A stretch of 64,000 bases of DNA from Metabacillus endolithicus (GCF_023078335.1 NZ_CP095550.1:4074001-4138000); one strand, 5' to 3'. Positions 8,481-18,760 are shown, numbered from the stretch's first letter. Numbers and translations: made by a program. The notes: a model not told the origin generated them from the sequence alone.

Positions 8481-9820
8481 ATGAAGCAACAGCATGATTT
8501 TACGAACGGAAATATTGTTAAGCAAATATGGACTTTTTCACTTCCAATTATGCTGACAAACTTATTGCAGGTATCTTATCAATTTATCGACAGCTTATGG
8601 GTGGGAAATTTACTTGGTGCCACTGCATTAGGTGCGATTGCTGTATCGGGAACAGTCATTTTTACGATATTATCGTTTATTATTGGCATAAATAATGCTA
8701 CATTGACCATTCTTTCTCAACAAAAAGGTAAGCAAAATGAAGCAGGGTTAAAAAACTATATTAACGCCTTTGTCGTTGTCTTGACAGCTATGTCGGCTTT
8801 GTTGGGTGTAGTCGGCTTCATTCTATCTGAAGAGATTTTAAAATGGCTTTCAACACCACCGGCAATGATTCCGGAAGCAACTGCTTATCTCCAAATTAAT
8901 TTTATTGGAATACTTTTTCTATTTGGTTATAACTTTATTAGCACCGTCTTAAGAGCATTAGGAGATAGTAAAACACCGATTCGATATGTCATGATTGCTG
9001 TGATATTAAATGCAGTGTTAGATCCACTTTTCTTGTATGTGTTTGATATGGGAATTGAGGGAGCTGCTTATGCGACGATTTTATCTCAGGGGATTTCATT
9101 TATATACGGTGTTTTTGACACAATAAAAAGAGGATTAATTCCATTTATTTTTCCTAAGTTGCCTACAGCTGATGAAGTGGCGACCATTATGAAGCTAGGG
9201 CTACCTTCAGGATTGCAAATGACTGTTATATCAGCGGGTGTGATGGCAATCATGAGTGTTGTTAACTCGTTTGGAAGTGATGTTGTAGCAGGCTTTGGTG
9301 CTGCACAACGGTTAGACAGTGTGATTATGCTGCCGGCGATGGCACTTGGAACAGCTGTAAACAGCATGGCAGGTCAAAATATCGGGGCCAATAAATGGAG
9401 CCGTGTTCATGATATAGCAAAATATGGTGTTTTATTTAATTTGTTTATTATGGTTATGATCAGTACAACTGTATTTTTTTGTGCTGAAATGGCTGTTAGA
9501 CTTTTTATTAAAGAACAAGATGCTTTACTATTCGGAAAAGAATATTTGCGTATTATTGCCTTTTTCTACCCATTTTTAGGTATTAATTTTATCTTAAATG
9601 GCATTGTGAGGCTGCAGGTGCCATGTTCCAAGTACTAATATTGAATATTATTTCTTTCTGGATACTAAGGTATCCCCTTTCATATTTTTGTTCCTTATGG
9701 CTGGGTGACAAAGGAATTGCCGTTGGAATGGGGGTTAGCTTTGTGATAAGCAGTGTGATTGCGTTTGGATATTATAAGTTTGGGATATGGAATAAAATAG
9801 AACTGAACCTTCAAGAGTAG
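8481..9820 (+). CDS. MATE-family multidrug/Na+ efflux protein (one frameshift)
   Basis: Inner-membrane cation antiporter of about 446 aa with the usual two bundles of six helices. The opening FTNGNIVKQIWTFSLPIMLT and the LQVSYQFIDSLWVGNLLG segment are diagnostic of Bacillus MATE proteins. The frame breaks near 9610 (GTGAGGCTGC should be GTGAGGGCTGC). After this the last two helices follow and the gene ends at the TAG at 9818-9820. The ribosome site is GAGGGGAAG. It lies alone between the TetR unit and the T-box of proBA. Substrate unknown. Confidence 0.85.
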
Positions 9821-9843
9821 CTCAAAAATAATTCATCTTAATC

Positions 9844-9872
9844 TTGACACCGCGAAAAATACTCGGCATAAT
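9844..9872 (+). promoter_or_regulatory. Promoter of the proBA T-box leader
   Basis: A perfect TTGACA (9844-9849), a 17-bp spacer and CATAAT (9867-9872). Transcription would start near 9879, just before the T-box leader. Confidence 0.75.
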
Positions 9873-9904
9873 AAATTAAAATAAAATGGAACGTTATAAA
9901 AAGA

Positions 9905-10130
9905 GGACCAGTATGCGGGGACTTATCAATTCAGAGAGTGAAGTTTAGTAGCTGAAAGACTTCATATTGAAAAGCCGCAGAACCTACCTTTTGAGTCCTG
10001 TGCAAACATAGGCGCATCCCTAGCGTTATAGGGTTAAGTGGGATGTTGAAAAAATATCCAACCAAGGTGGTACCACGGAAGCAAAGCTCCTTTCGTCCTT
10101 ATTATATAGGGATGATTGGGGCTTTTTTGT
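9905..10130 (+). promoter_or_regulatory. T-box riboswitch leader, tRNA-Pro specific
   Basis: The leader carries the AGTA bulge motif (9947-9950), a specifier loop with GAACCTA whose CCT (9983-9985) is a proline codon followed by A, and the conserved T-box AAGGTGGTACCACG (10064-10077). It ends in a terminator (about 10084-10128, GGGGCTTTTTT). Uncharged tRNA-Pro pairs with the specifier and T-box and stabilises the antiterminator, so proBA is read when proline is scarce. The proline assignment fits the downstream genes. Confidence 0.92.
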
Positions 10131-10247
10131 ACAATCAGAAAGTATATAATTTTTCTGACGAAGATAGAAGAAAAATGCTTTCGCCATTAGGATTTGGCGA
10201 TAAGACAAATTATTCTAATTGAACGAAGAAAAGTGGAGGAGAAGAAC

Positions 10248-11345
10248 ATGGATAAAAAGCGAATTGTTGTCAAAATCGGAAGCAGCTCTTTGACAAACTC
10301 AAAGGGGCAAATTGATCATGAAAAGTTTACTGATCATGTTCAAGCTGTCGCAGCATTACGTGAGGAAGGGCATGAGGTATTATTAGTTTCATCAGGTGCT
10401 GTTGCAGCAGGCTTTGCTCGTTTAGGTTATCCAACTCGTCCGTCCACGTTAAAGGGAAAACAAGCTGCTGCAGCTGTAGGCCAAAGCTTGCTTGTTCAAT
10501 CTTATATTGAACAATTTAGTCAATTTAACATTGTTCCAGCCCAAATTCTCCTTACACGTAAAGATTTTTCAAAACAAGAGCGTTATAAAAATGCCTATGC
10601 CACCTTAACTGAGTTGTTAGAACGGGGTATATTACCGATTATTAATGAAAATGATACGGTTTCAGTTGAGGAGCTTACCTTTGGTGACAATGATATGCTT
10701 TCCGCCCTTGTTAGCGGTTTAGTCCATGCAGATCAGCTCATTATCTTAACTGATATTAACGGACTGTATGATTCAAATCCTACTAAAAACCCTGATGCCA
10801 AAAGAATTGATTTTCTATCAGAAGTAACCGATGAGATGCTTAGTGCGGCAGGTGGCTCAGGTTCTAAGGTGGGCACAGGTGGAATGAAATCAAAACTAAT
10901 GGCAGCCAAAACAGCGATATCACTCGGTGTTCAAGTATTTATTGGGTTAGGTAAAGGGAAAGACAAGCTTGTAAACATTATCAATGGACAAGGAAATGGT
11001 ACTTACATTGGTAAGGATGGATTGCAATCGATCAATAACAGTCGTCAATGGATCGCCTTTCATTCTGAAATATCCGGAACTATTTATGTTGATAAAGGTG
11101 CTGAAGATGCCTTGCTTTATAAAGGGAAAAGTCTTCTCCCAGCAGGTATTTACGATATAAAAGGGTCATTTCAAAAAAATGAAGTTGTAGAAGTAGTCGG
11201 CCCAAATGGCTTACTTGGTAAAGGAGAGGTTCTTTTTTCATCAGGTGAGTTAAAAGCAGCAATGGGAAAAAGAAGTGAAGAACTAAGTAAAGATGTTCTG
11301 TCTTCAATAGTGGTCATTCACAGAAACAAATGGGTAAAAGCATAG
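10248..11345 (+). CDS. proB: Glutamate 5-kinase
   Basis: First step of proline synthesis: phosphorylates L-glutamate to gamma-glutamyl phosphate. It has 365 aa with the amino-acid-kinase domain ([10 protein letters not shown] at the N-terminus, [31 protein letters not shown], and [18 protein letters not shown]) and a C-terminal PUA domain (about residues 275-355). ATG 10248 is chosen because GGAGGAGAAG lies just upstream; the longer in-frame start at 10194 falls in the leader. It is controlled by the T-box and followed 14 nt later by proA. Confidence 0.95.
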   Translation: MDKKRIVVKIGSSSLTNSKGQIDHEKFTDHVQAVAALREEGHEVLLVSSGAVAAGFARLGYPTRPSTLKGKQAAAAVGQSLLVQSYIEQFSQFNIVPAQILLTRKDFSKQERYKNAYATLTELLERGILPIINENDTVSVEELTFGDNDMLSALVSGLVHADQLIILTDINGLYDSNPTKNPDAKRIDFLSEVTDEMLSAAGGSGSKVGTGGMKSKLMAAKTAISLGVQVFIGLGKGKDKLVNIINGQGNGTYIGKDGLQSINNSRQWIAFHSEISGTIYVDKGAEDALLYKGKSLLPAGIYDIKGSFQKNEVVEVVGPNGLLGKGEVLFSSGELKAAMGKRSEELSKDVLSSIVVIHRNKWVKA

Positions 11346-11359
11346 GGAGGTTGTAAAAA

Positions 11360-12607
11360 ATGGGTGAGGTTTTAGTGAAGGGGAAAGCGGCAAAGGAAGC
11401 TAGCTTTGCATTGGTTGATATTTCAACAGAGGAAAAAAACGAAGCATTAGCTAAAATTGCCGATCAATTGATTGTAGATCAAAGTTTTATTATAGAAGAA
11501 AATAAGAAAGATCTTGAGGCCGGAAAGCAAAATGGATTGAATGATAGTGTGTTAGATAGAATTATGTTAAATGAAAAAAGAATTGGTGATATGGCTGAGG
11601 CAATTCGTTTATTAATTGATCTGAAAGATCCAGTCGGTGAAGCGATTGAAACAATTGAAAAAGAAAATGGTCTGCTTATAAAGAAAAATCGAGTCCCAAT
11701 TGGTGTTATTGGAATGATATATGAAGCAAGACCAAATGTAACAGTCGATGCTGCTACGTTGACTTTGAAAACAGGGAATGCTGTAATTTTACGTGGCAGC
11801 TCTTCAGCTAGCTTTTCAAATCAAGCCTTGATGAAATCAATTCATAAAGCGCTTGAAAAAAGTAATGTTCCAATTAATGCGATACAACTTATTGAAGACA
11901 CAAGTAGAGAAACAGCAAAAGAGCTATTTCATCTTAAAGAATATTTAGACGTTCTTATTCCACGTGGAGGAAAAAATCTAATTGATACCGTCGTGAGAGA
12001 AGCAACAGTACCTGTATTAGAAACAGGTGCAGGAAACTGTCATGTGTTTATTGATGAAACAGCTGATTATAAAATGGCTGAAAGCATTGTAGTTAATGGT
12101 AAAACTCAGCGTCCGTCAGTATGTAATGCAATTGAAACTATATTAATAGAAGAAAAATGGTTTGCACAACATGGTAAAGATCTTTTAGAAAAGTTAGCTA
12201 ATCTCCAGGTTGAAATTTATGGAGATGAGACTGTTCGAAGTGCCTTTAACTCCGCAAAACTAGCTACAGAAGAAGACTGGTACACAGAATACCTTGCATT
12301 ATCAGTAAGTGTGAAGGTCATTAAAAATGTGGACGAGGCGATTTCTCATATTAATAAATATGGAACAAATCATTCTGAAGCAATTGTGACAAAGAATGAG
12401 GAAAATGCAACAAAGTTTCTTAATAGAGTGGATGCTGCAGCTGTTTACCATAACGCTTCAACACGTTTTACAGATGGATCTGAATTTGGTTATGGTGCTG
12501 AAATTGGAATCAGTACTCAAAAGTTACACGCCAGAGGCCCTATGGGGTTACAAGCATTAACATCTAGCAAGTTTTTTGTTTATGGCACAGGTCAGATTCG
12601 GAATTAA
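11360..12607 (+). CDS. proA: Glutamate-5-semialdehyde dehydrogenase (gamma-glutamyl phosphate reductase)
   Basis: Second step of proline synthesis: NADPH-dependent reduction of gamma-glutamyl phosphate. The 415 aa have an aldehyde-dehydrogenase fold: [20 protein letters not shown] for cofactor binding, LRGSSSA, the catalytic Cys in [10 protein letters not shown], and [13 protein letters not shown] near the C-terminus. The ribosome site is GGGAGG. It forms the proBA operon, closed by a terminator. Confidence 0.95.
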   Translation: MGEVLVKGKAAKEASFALVDISTEEKNEALAKIADQLIVDQSFIIEENKKDLEAGKQNGLNDSVLDRIMLNEKRIGDMAEAIRLLIDLKDPVGEAIETIEKENGLLIKKNRVPIGVIGMIYEARPNVTVDAATLTLKTGNAVILRGSSSASFSNQALMKSIHKALEKSNVPINAIQLIEDTSRETAKELFHLKEYLDVLIPRGGKNLIDTVVREATVPVLETGAGNCHVFIDETADYKMAESIVVNGKTQRPSVCNAIETILIEEKWFAQHGKDLLEKLANLQVEIYGDETVRSAFNSAKLATEEDWYTEYLALSVSVKVIKNVDEAISHINKYGTNHSEAIVTKNEENATKFLNRVDAAAVYHNASTRFTDGSEFGYGAEIGISTQKLHARGPMGLQALTSSKFFVYGTGQIRN

Positions 12608-12618
12608 TAGAGAAAAGA

Positions 12619-12645
12619 AGAGGTGCCTAAAAATGGCACCTTTTA
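12619..12645. terminator. Terminator between proA and the convergent dehydrogenase
   Basis: AGGTGCC (12621-12627) pairs with GGCACCT (12635-12641) and is followed by TTTT. The flanking A's make it usable in both directions. Confidence 0.75.
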
Positions 12646-12647
12646 TG

Positions 12648-13514
12648 TTAATTCTGATACTTAAAGAATCCTTCTCCCGTCTCAACACCAAGTTTTCCTT
12701 TATCAATATATTCTTTTTTTAAGTGTTTGGCGAGCTTAGCATACTGCTCACTGCCTGTAGCCTCAGCTTTTCCTTGTGCAATATTATATGCAGTTTTGAT
12801 TCCAACAACATCTAAAATAGCGAATGGTCCTTTTGGTGAACCAGTTGCAACCATCCATGTTTTATCAATTGTTTCAGGATCTGCCACTTCATTTACTAAT
12901 AGCATCTGGGCAGCCTCCAATAATGGGACTAGTAACGAATTCAGTATATAACCAGGTTGTTCTTTATGTAGAGGTAAAGCAACCATTTCAATCGCTTCTG
13001 CAAATTCAATCACTTGTTGAAATACATTCATATCTGTACCTGGATGTTTCATAATTTCTGCCGTGTTGTTAATCCAAATCTCATTAGCAAAATGTAAAGC
13101 CAAGAATTTTTCTGGTCGTCCTGTTGCTTCTGCAAACATACTTGGCAAAAGTGTGGATGAATTTGTTGCAAAAATTGTTTTTTCTGGAGCCACTTTTCCT
13201 AATTCTTTGTAAAAGTCATTTTTAATTTGTACTACTTCAGGTATGGCTTCAATAACTAAATCCGCATTTGACACAGCTGTTGATAGATTAGAGCTAAACG
13301 AAATATGGTCAAAAGCAGCATTTACTTCTTCCTCAGATGCTCCTAAATCTTCTTGATAACGTTTTGTTAATTTTAGTATTCTTTCTTTGGCTTGTTGAGT
13401 CGCTTCATCATTAATGTCATAAACCAATACCTGAAAACCCTTATATGCTGTTTGATAGGCAATTTGACTTCCTAAAACCCCAGCACCAGCAACTGTAATA
13501 TGTTTGAAGTCCAT
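12648..13514 (-). CDS. 3-hydroxyacyl-CoA (3-hydroxybutyryl-CoA-type) dehydrogenase
   Basis: Single-domain enzyme of 288 aa oxidising L-3-hydroxyacyl-CoA with NAD. The Rossmann motif is ITVAGAGVLGSQIAYQTA, followed by the acidic residue of VYDIND. The catalytic region has IFATNSSTLLPS and LALHFANEIWINN, whose His is the family's catalytic histidine, and the C-terminal domain ends GVETGEGFFKYQN. A GGAGGAG ribosome site precedes the ATG. It stands alone, without a thiolase or crotonase next to it, so its in vivo substrate (short-chain acyl-CoA or another hydroxy acid such as gulonate) is open. Confidence 0.85.
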   Translation of the reverse strand: MDFKHITVAGAGVLGSQIAYQTAYKGFQVLVYDINDEATQQAKERILKLTKRYQEDLGASEEEVNAAFDHISFSSNLSTAVSNADLVIEAIPEVVQIKNDFYKELGKVAPEKTIFATNSSTLLPSMFAEATGRPEKFLALHFANEIWINNTAEIMKHPGTDMNVFQQVIEFAEAIEMVALPLHKEQPGYILNSLLVPLLEAAQMLLVNEVADPETIDKTWMVATGSPKGPFAILDVVGIKTAYNIAQGKAEATGSEQYAKLAKHLKKEYIDKGKLGVETGEGFFKYQN

Positions 13515-13585
13515 CGTACTCCTCCTTTTTTCTAATACAATCGTCTATATATAGTATAAACAAAAATTGAAATAGGATGATATAT

Positions 13586-13615
13586 TTGAGCCGTTTACAA
13601 GCTTCAGTGTATACT
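13586..13615 (+). promoter_or_regulatory. Possible promoter of the Cof-type phosphatase
   Basis: TTGAGC (13586-13591) and TATACT (13610-13615) with an 18-bp spacer, 35 bp before the start codon. Confidence 0.45.
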
Positions 13616-13649
13616 AAGCAAATAACTCAATTGCATTAGGGGGAACAGT

Positions 13650-14501
13650 ATGGACTTCAAGCCAAAAGCAATTTTCTTAGATATGGATGGTACCATTTTA
13701 AACCATCAAAACTTTGTGAGTGTTAACACAAAGGAAATCATTGATACTATAAGACAAAAGGGAATTTATGTATTCATTGCAACAGGGAGAGCTGTTGATG
13801 AAATCGAAAGAGTAGTACCCGAAGGATTTGAAGTAGACGGAGTTGTTACATCTAATGGAATGTCAGGGTATTTAGGTGAAGAATCTCTTTTTGAACATTC
13901 ACTTGAGCGTAAGTTAGTTAAGAAAATTATAGAAAAAGCAAGAGAACATAAAATATATTATGAGCTTTTTCCGTATGGATCTTCGCGTGTAACATTAAAA
14001 CAAGATCAGGAGTATGTAGAAGCCGAGATTAGTGGTGATAAACCTGAAAGTGTCGGAATAAATGAGTGGCTTTCAAGGCAACAAGCGATCAAAGAAGAAA
14101 TTGAATGGGCAGAAAAGATAGAAGGAGAAAAATTCTCTAAATTTTATTTTTTTGCTAAATCAAAAGAGCAAATTAATAAGTGGAAAGATGAGCTTGATGA
14201 AATAAAAAAAGAGATAGACTTTACTACCTCCATTTCATCTCACCATAATGTTGAGGTAATGGTGGCGAATGTAAACAAAGCCACAGGCATTCAACAAATG
14301 TTAGAGAAATTTGGTGTGTCTGTTGATGAAACTCTTGCAATCGGTGATAGTGACAATGACATACCAATGTTAAAGTTAGTAAAATATCCAGTGGCAATGA
14401 AAAATGCATCAGATCACATTAAAGAGCTAGCTGTTGATGTAACTGAGTACACTTGTGATGAAGATGGGGTATATCACTATCTAAAATCTAAATTTGAATG
14501 A
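13650..14501 (+). CDS. Cof-type HAD-IIB phosphatase, YkrA-like
   Basis: Cytoplasmic sugar- or nucleotide-phosphate phosphatase (283 aa) of the haloacid dehalogenase superfamily, subclass IIB. Motif I is FLDMDGTIL with the nucleophile Asp, motif II is the Thr in IATGR, and motif IV is AIGDSDNDIPML. The central cap domain spans about residues 85-190. The ribosome site is GGGGGAAC. It is divergent from the hydroxyacyl-CoA dehydrogenase and has its own terminator. Substrate not predictable. Confidence 0.88.
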   Translation: MDFKPKAIFLDMDGTILNHQNFVSVNTKEIIDTIRQKGIYVFIATGRAVDEIERVVPEGFEVDGVVTSNGMSGYLGEESLFEHSLERKLVKKIIEKAREHKIYYELFPYGSSRVTLKQDQEYVEAEISGDKPESVGINEWLSRQQAIKEEIEWAEKIEGEKFSKFYFFAKSKEQINKWKDELDEIKKEIDFTTSISSHHNVEVMVANVNKATGIQQMLEKFGVSVDETLAIGDSDNDIPMLKLVKYPVAMKNASDHIKELAVDVTEYTCDEDGVYHYLKSKFE

Positions 14502-14505
14502 AAAG

Positions 14506-14545
14506 AAATAGGCGCATTTCCAGATTGAAATGCGTCTATTTTAAG
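14506..14545 (+). terminator. Terminator after the Cof-type phosphatase
   Basis: 15-bp stem (AAATAGGCGCATTTC / GAAATGCGTCTATTT) with a 6-nt loop, then TTAAG. Confidence 0.75.
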
Positions 14546-14568
14546 AAAATAAAAGGAGATTGATATTT

Positions 14569-14763
14569 ATGTCAGGAACTATAAGAGAACATATAAAACC
14601 GGGAATAAAGGTGAATGTCGTACAAAAGCAAGATCAGCGTACAGGAAAATTAACTGAAGGAGTTGTTGCGAAAATTCTAACAAACTCCCCATCTCATCCG
14701 CATGGTATTAAAGTAATGCTTGAAGGTGGCATTGTGGGAAGAGTAAAAGAAATTATTAATTAA
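14569..14763 (+). CDS. YwbE-family small protein
   Basis: A 64-aa protein matching the YwbE family across its length: GTIREHIKPGIKVNVVQKQD, RTGKLTEGVVAKILTNSP, SHPHGIKVMLEGGIVGRVKE. The repeated Gly/Val pattern suggests a small all-beta (KOW/SH3-like) fold. The function of YwbE is unknown. ATG 14569 is preferred because AAAGGAGATT lies 9 nt upstream. Confidence 0.9.
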   Translation: MSGTIREHIKPGIKVNVVQKQDQRTGKLTEGVVAKILTNSPSHPHGIKVMLEGGIVGRVKEIIN

Positions 14764-14886
14764 ACATCATATGGAAATTTTTTATTAGTCTTGGCTCTGT
14801 TAAATATTGTAAAATACAAATTGAGTATTTTCCAAATAATTTACATTTAGTTCAGGCATGATAAAAATAAAAAGTAAGGTGAAGTT

Positions 14887-15900
14887 ATGAAGTACCACCA
14901 TAATCCAATGCTTACATCAACAGAGATATCTTTTTTATGGACCACATATATACAAGATTCTCTTGCTGTCTGTTTGTTAAAGCATTTTAAATTAACGAGA
15001 CAAGATCAGGATTTGGATCCATGTATTGAATACGGCCTAGAGGCTTCAAACGAACATCTTATGAAACTAAGAATAATATTTGAAAAGGAGAGATTTCCTG
15101 TTCCAATTGGTTTTAAGGAGGAGGATGATCTTTATAGTAATGCGCCAAGATTGTTTCCAGATATGTATATGTTTAGATTGCTTGAACATATGGCACGTGC
15201 AGGATTAACAAATTATGCAATGGCTAGATCTACTACATATCGAAAGGATATTAGAAAATTAGCGAATGATTGTTTGACCCATTCAGCCAATCTCTATGAT
15301 TTAGTTATAGATGCTTCTGAAAACAAAGGAATATTAGTAAGAAGCCCGTCAATGGCATATCCTGAAAAAAACGAATTTGTTCAAAAAGCAAAACTCTTTA
15401 CGGATGGTTTTCTTGATGAAGATCGACCACTATTAAGTGTGGAAATATCCCACTTAGGAACAAATATTGAAGCTAGCTATACTGTAGCAACTACTCTACT
15501 AGGCTATGCACAAGTTGCAAAAGATCATAAACTAAGCCAGCTTTTTGCTAGAGGATATGAAATTGCAAAGAAGCATGCTGAAATTTTTTCATCAATTCTT
15601 CGGAAAGAAACAGTTCACTCGCCAGCAGATTGGGACAGTTCAATAACTAGTACAACAATCCCGGGTTTATCTGATAAATTAATGACAAATCATATAGCAT
15701 CAATGATAAGTATCGGTTTGAGTAACTATGGTACAGCTGTAGGGGCGAGTCTACGGAAAGATCTTGTTATACATTATGGAAGGCTTTCTCTAGAACTGGG
15801 TAAATATACAGAGGATTTAGCTGAGAAAATGATTAAACACGGATGGATGGAAAAACCACCGCAAATTATTAATAGGGAAGAATTAATAAATAAAGATTGA
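14887..15900 (+). CDS. DUF3231 protein (two ferritin-like four-helix repeats)
   Basis: A 337-aa protein of the DUF3231 family. It consists of two homologous halves (about 1-165 and 170-335), each predicted as a four-helix bundle resembling ferritin-like or CotF-type proteins. The first half opens LTSTEISFLWTTYIQDSLA and the second LLSVEISHLGTNIEASY, showing the internal duplication. Proteins of this family are frequent in spore formers and are often linked to spores, but no function is proven. The gene starts at ATG 14887 with AAGGTGAAG upstream and is monocistronic. Confidence 0.8.
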   Translation: MKYHHNPMLTSTEISFLWTTYIQDSLAVCLLKHFKLTRQDQDLDPCIEYGLEASNEHLMKLRIIFEKERFPVPIGFKEEDDLYSNAPRLFPDMYMFRLLEHMARAGLTNYAMARSTTYRKDIRKLANDCLTHSANLYDLVIDASENKGILVRSPSMAYPEKNEFVQKAKLFTDGFLDEDRPLLSVEISHLGTNIEASYTVATTLLGYAQVAKDHKLSQLFARGYEIAKKHAEIFSSILRKETVHSPADWDSSITSTTIPGLSDKLMTNHIASMISIGLSNYGTAVGASLRKDLVIHYGRLSLELGKYTEDLAEKMIKHGWMEKPPQIINREELINKD

Positions 15901-15904
15901 ACTT

Positions 15905-15945
15905 AAAAAAAGTCCTCCATGTAATCACTTGGAAGACTTTTTTAA
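15905..15945. terminator. Terminator between DUF3231 gene and the convergent membrane protein
   Basis: AAAAAAGTCCTCCATGT pairs with ACTTGGAAGACTTTTTT around AATC, with mismatches. The A and T tracts on both sides make it bidirectional. Confidence 0.8.
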
Positions 15946-15985
15946 TATCGTAATCTGGTGTGAAGAAAGATAGTGAAAATTTTAA

Positions 15986-16468
15986 CTATTCAGAAGGAGA
16001 ATTCAATTGGTTTCGATTGAATAACTTTTCATAAAGTACTTGAAATCCATACATCAGTATAGATTTTACTAAAAATAAAAGAGAAAGTTGGATTCTTGAA
16101 AGTCTTACAAGAGATACATATCCAATTTTTTTAAACAAGGATATTGCTAAGTAAGTAAAAATTGAGTCAATGATGATATTTATAAAGATATATAAGTTGA
16201 ATTTTCCAAAAGTGTATTTAAAAACCCATAACGAGCCTATAAAGAAAGGTCCAATTATTAATGGTAGCTCAGCTAAAACATTAGGCTTTACCGAAAACGG
16301 AAACCACCACCATTTTTTCTTTTGTGCTAACGATCCTTCTGTTAACAGGTATAAGCACATAAATAGAGAACCTGGGAGAAATCGTTTAACTGTTTTTTTA
16401 TTTAATAAAGGTAAAGAAAGCCAAGGTAATATGGTCATTAAGGTGATGTACAGTCTAGTGTGCCGCAT
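15986..16468 (-). CDS. Small integral membrane protein, function unknown
   Basis: A 160-aa hydrophobic protein with about four transmembrane segments (roughly 8-25, 65-85, 90-110 and 125-145) and a Lys/Trp-rich loop (QKKKWWWFPF). I do not recognise a characterised family. The start has a weak upstream AAGGA. It converges on the DUF3231 gene and is divergent from the DUF2935 gene. Confidence 0.65.
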   Translation of the reverse strand: MRHTRLYITLMTILPWLSLPLLNKKTVKRFLPGSLFMCLYLLTEGSLAQKKKWWWFPFSVKPNVLAELPLIIGPFFIGSLWVFKYTFGKFNLYIFINIIIDSIFTYLAISLFKKIGYVSLVRLSRIQLSLLFLVKSILMYGFQVLYEKLFNRNQLNSPSE

Positions 16469-16602
16469 TTATAAACATCCTTTTCCTTATTCGTATATCA
16501 TTATTTTTCCAAATTTAAATGAGATTATGTAAATATTTGAAGATCAAATCATTTCTTTCACTATTTTATCGTAGATATATACATAATAGGGGAGGGAGTA
16601 GT

Positions 16603-17430
16603 ATGAATGATAATTTGATACCCGTGTGGGATGAACATTTGTTTTGGTTAGAGGTTCTGCAAGATCATGCCTATTTTGTTAGAGATCATCTGTCCGTGAG
16701 TGAAGCTGAATATGTTCGTACATCTCAGCAGTATATTTATCTTTTTGGGGAACTTATTACCTTATTAAATTCAATTCCACGAAAAGGTCTTTATTATGAT
16801 GAAGTAATGATTTCTTTTGCCAAAAGAGCGTGGCCGGTGGTAAAAGGTTATTTTGAGTTTGAGGGGAACCTGCAATCACTTAGAATTGATAATAAAGTAA
16901 ATTTAAATTTATCTCCAACTTATTTAAATGGTACACTTGCTGAAAATCAGGAATATTTACGTATTTTGACTTTCCTAGTACAAGGAAAAGAACCTGTACC
17001 TCTTCCATTAGCAGATTTAATGGATTTGTGGTTGGAAGATCAACTAGGACATGTACTTCTATTTGAAGATTTATTAGATCCGATAGAATTAATTGCAACT
17101 AAGCAGGCGGAAGCTTATATAAATAGGTATCAAGCATTTATTATTCAAAATCGGCATTTGAAAGGCTATTTACGATTTAAGGAACCGAATTTTGCACGGC
17201 AAAGAGAATTTGCCAATGATGTAGGGCAAACGACGATTGAGATGAGTAAGTTTATTTATAGTATGGTGATTAAATATAAGGAAAACAAACTTTTGAATAA
17301 AACAACACTTCGTTTTCTAGAACATCATTTTCCTGAAACCTGTTATTTTATTAAAAAGTTAAGTTATTATTCACCAGGATTAAGTGACGAGGCTAGTAAA
17401 TGCTCTCTTAAGAGACCATCTTATTCATAA
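16603..17430 (+). CDS. DUF2935 family protein (ferritin-like helical)
   Basis: A 275-aa all-helical protein. The segments WDEHLFWLEVLQDHAYFVRDHL and WLEDQLGHVLLFEDLLDPIE carry the repeated acidic/His pattern (E, H, D) of the DUF2935 family, which resembles metal-binding ferritin-like bundles. ATG 16603 follows GGGGAGGGAG and is preferred over the upstream in-frame start at 16519, whose extra 28 residues are atypical. Function unknown. It lies near another ferritin-like family member (DUF3231). Confidence 0.8.
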   Translation: MNDNLIPVWDEHLFWLEVLQDHAYFVRDHLSVSEAEYVRTSQQYIYLFGELITLLNSIPRKGLYYDEVMISFAKRAWPVVKGYFEFEGNLQSLRIDNKVNLNLSPTYLNGTLAENQEYLRILTFLVQGKEPVPLPLADLMDLWLEDQLGHVLLFEDLLDPIELIATKQAEAYINRYQAFIIQNRHLKGYLRFKEPNFARQREFANDVGQTTIEMSKFIYSMVIKYKENKLLNKTTLRFLEHHFPETCYFIKKLSYYSPGLSDEASKCSLKRPSYS

Positions 17431-17501
17431 AAGGGCTTAGTGGAAACTAAAGTTGCAGTTATAGTAAAGGATGATTTTTTAAACCAATAGCCAATTCAAA
17501 A

Positions 17502-17527
17502 GAGCTAGTACAAATTCGTACTAGCTC
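17502..17527. terminator. Bidirectional terminator between DUF2935 gene and guaC
   Basis: Perfect 10-bp stem (GAGCTAGTAC / GTACTAGCTC) with a 6-nt loop. T-rich sequence follows on the minus strand (CTTTTGAATT), and a weaker run on the plus strand. Confidence 0.75.
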
Positions 17528-17535
17528 CCTTTCAT

Positions 17536-18519
17536 TTAATAAACTTTATCACCATTAAAAATTGAGTTCTTCACAACAACATAATCCACGTGACGAATAG
17601 CGTCTAAACTAGTGCCGCCAGCATATGAGATAGAAGATTGCAGGTCTTGCTCCATTTCAGTTAATGTATCCTGTAGTGCACCTTTGTGTTCTACATACAT
17701 TTTTTTACCTTCAACATTTTTCTTTTCACCTTTTTGAAATTCAGATGCTGAACCAAAATACTCTTTGAAAAGCTTTCCGTCTTTTTCGATTGTTTGACCT
17801 GGTGATTCTTCATGACCAGCAAATAGAGAACCAATCATCACCATTGTAGCACCGAATCTAACAGATTTTGCGATATCACCATGTGTACGAATACCACCGT
17901 CAGCAATAATTGGTTTACTTGCTGCTTTTGCACACCAGCGAAGTGCTGCTAATTGCCAGCCACCAGTTCCGAATCCCGTTTTGATTTTTGTAATACAAAC
18001 TTTTCCAGGCCCAATCCCAACTTTAGTTGCGTCAGCACCTGCATTTTCTAGTTCTCTTACTGCTTCAGGAGTACCAACATTGCCAGCAATGACAAAGCTT
18101 TGTGGTAAATATTCTTTAATATGTTTGATCATCTTGATTACCGCGTTAGAATGACCGTGGGCGATATCAATTGTAATAAATTCTGGTACAAGCTTTTCCT
18201 CAGCTAATTGTTGAACGAAATTATACTCTTCATCTTTCACTCCAACACTAATTGATGCAATTAATGCACGCGATTGCATATCTTTAATAAAATCTTGACG
18301 TTTCTCTGGCTCGAAACGATGCATTACATAAAAATATCCATTTTCAGCTAAATAAGTGGCAATTTTCTCATCGATAATTGTTTGCATATTTGCTGGAACA
18401 ACAGGTAATTTAAATTTATGTCCGCCTAATGATACAGTCGTATCACACTCAGAACGGCTATTAACCACACATTTTGCAGGAATTAGTTGTATATCTTCAT
18501 AGTCAAATACGTTTTCCAT
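17536..18519 (-). CDS. guaC: GMP reductase
   Basis: Converts GMP to IMP and ammonia with NADPH (purine salvage). The 327 aa form an IMPDH/GMPR TIM barrel: start [40 protein letters not shown], the catalytic loop Cys in [18 protein letters not shown], and [17 protein letters not shown] near the end. The length is that of the short Bacillus GuaC type without CBS domains. It is monocistronic with a terminator and a PurBox-like site upstream. Confidence 0.95.
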   Translation of the reverse strand: MENVFDYEDIQLIPAKCVVNSRSECDTTVSLGGHKFKLPVVPANMQTIIDEKIATYLAENGYFYVMHRFEPEKRQDFIKDMQSRALIASISVGVKDEEYNFVQQLAEEKLVPEFITIDIAHGHSNAVIKMIKHIKEYLPQSFVIAGNVGTPEAVRELENAGADATKVGIGPGKVCITKIKTGFGTGGWQLAALRWCAKAASKPIIADGGIRTHGDIAKSVRFGATMVMIGSLFAGHEESPGQTIEKDGKLFKEYFGSASEFQKGEKKNVEGKKMYVEHKGALQDTLTEMEQDLQSSISYAGGTSLDAIRHVDYVVVKNSIFNGDKVY

Positions 18520-18564
18520 TGTATAACACCCCTAAATACGAATATTAAAAGTTTTTACTAATAT

Positions 18565-18575
18565 AATTGTTCGTC
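18565..18575 (-). promoter_or_regulatory. PurBox-like site upstream of guaC
   Basis: On the minus strand it reads GACGAACAATT, close to the PurR PurBox core CCGAACAWT. Only one clear half of the usual box pair is visible. It fits known PurR/purine control of guaC in Bacillus but is unproven here. Confidence 0.35.
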
Positions 18576-18682
18576 CCTTAGGTAATTTACATCATTTTTG
18601 AAGGGATGTCAAAGTTTTTTAAAGCATTTTCATTAAATTCAAGTAATTTTATATTAAATTGGCTTTCATAAGTAGTGAAAAT

Positions 18683-18727
18683 AATAAAACCTCACAAACT
18701 TCAATACTTTGTTTGTGAGGTTTTATT
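18683..18727 (-). terminator. Strong terminator of the 148-aa gene
   Basis: A perfect 17-bp stem (18683-18699 with 18711-18727) ending in AATAAAA/TTTTATT. It is symmetrical and may also shield guaC's upstream region. Confidence 0.85.
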
Positions 18728-18760
18728 GCCTAAGTTTCAAAATGTAAGAACTTACATTTA

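Noticed and set aside
9623..9820. Separate 65-aa membrane protein after the MATE gene
   Set aside because: It is the C-terminal end of the same MATE protein, joined by restoring one G near 9610.
18520..18682. Purine riboswitch upstream of guaC
   Set aside because: None of the conserved aptamer loops was found; only a PurBox-like half-site is visible.
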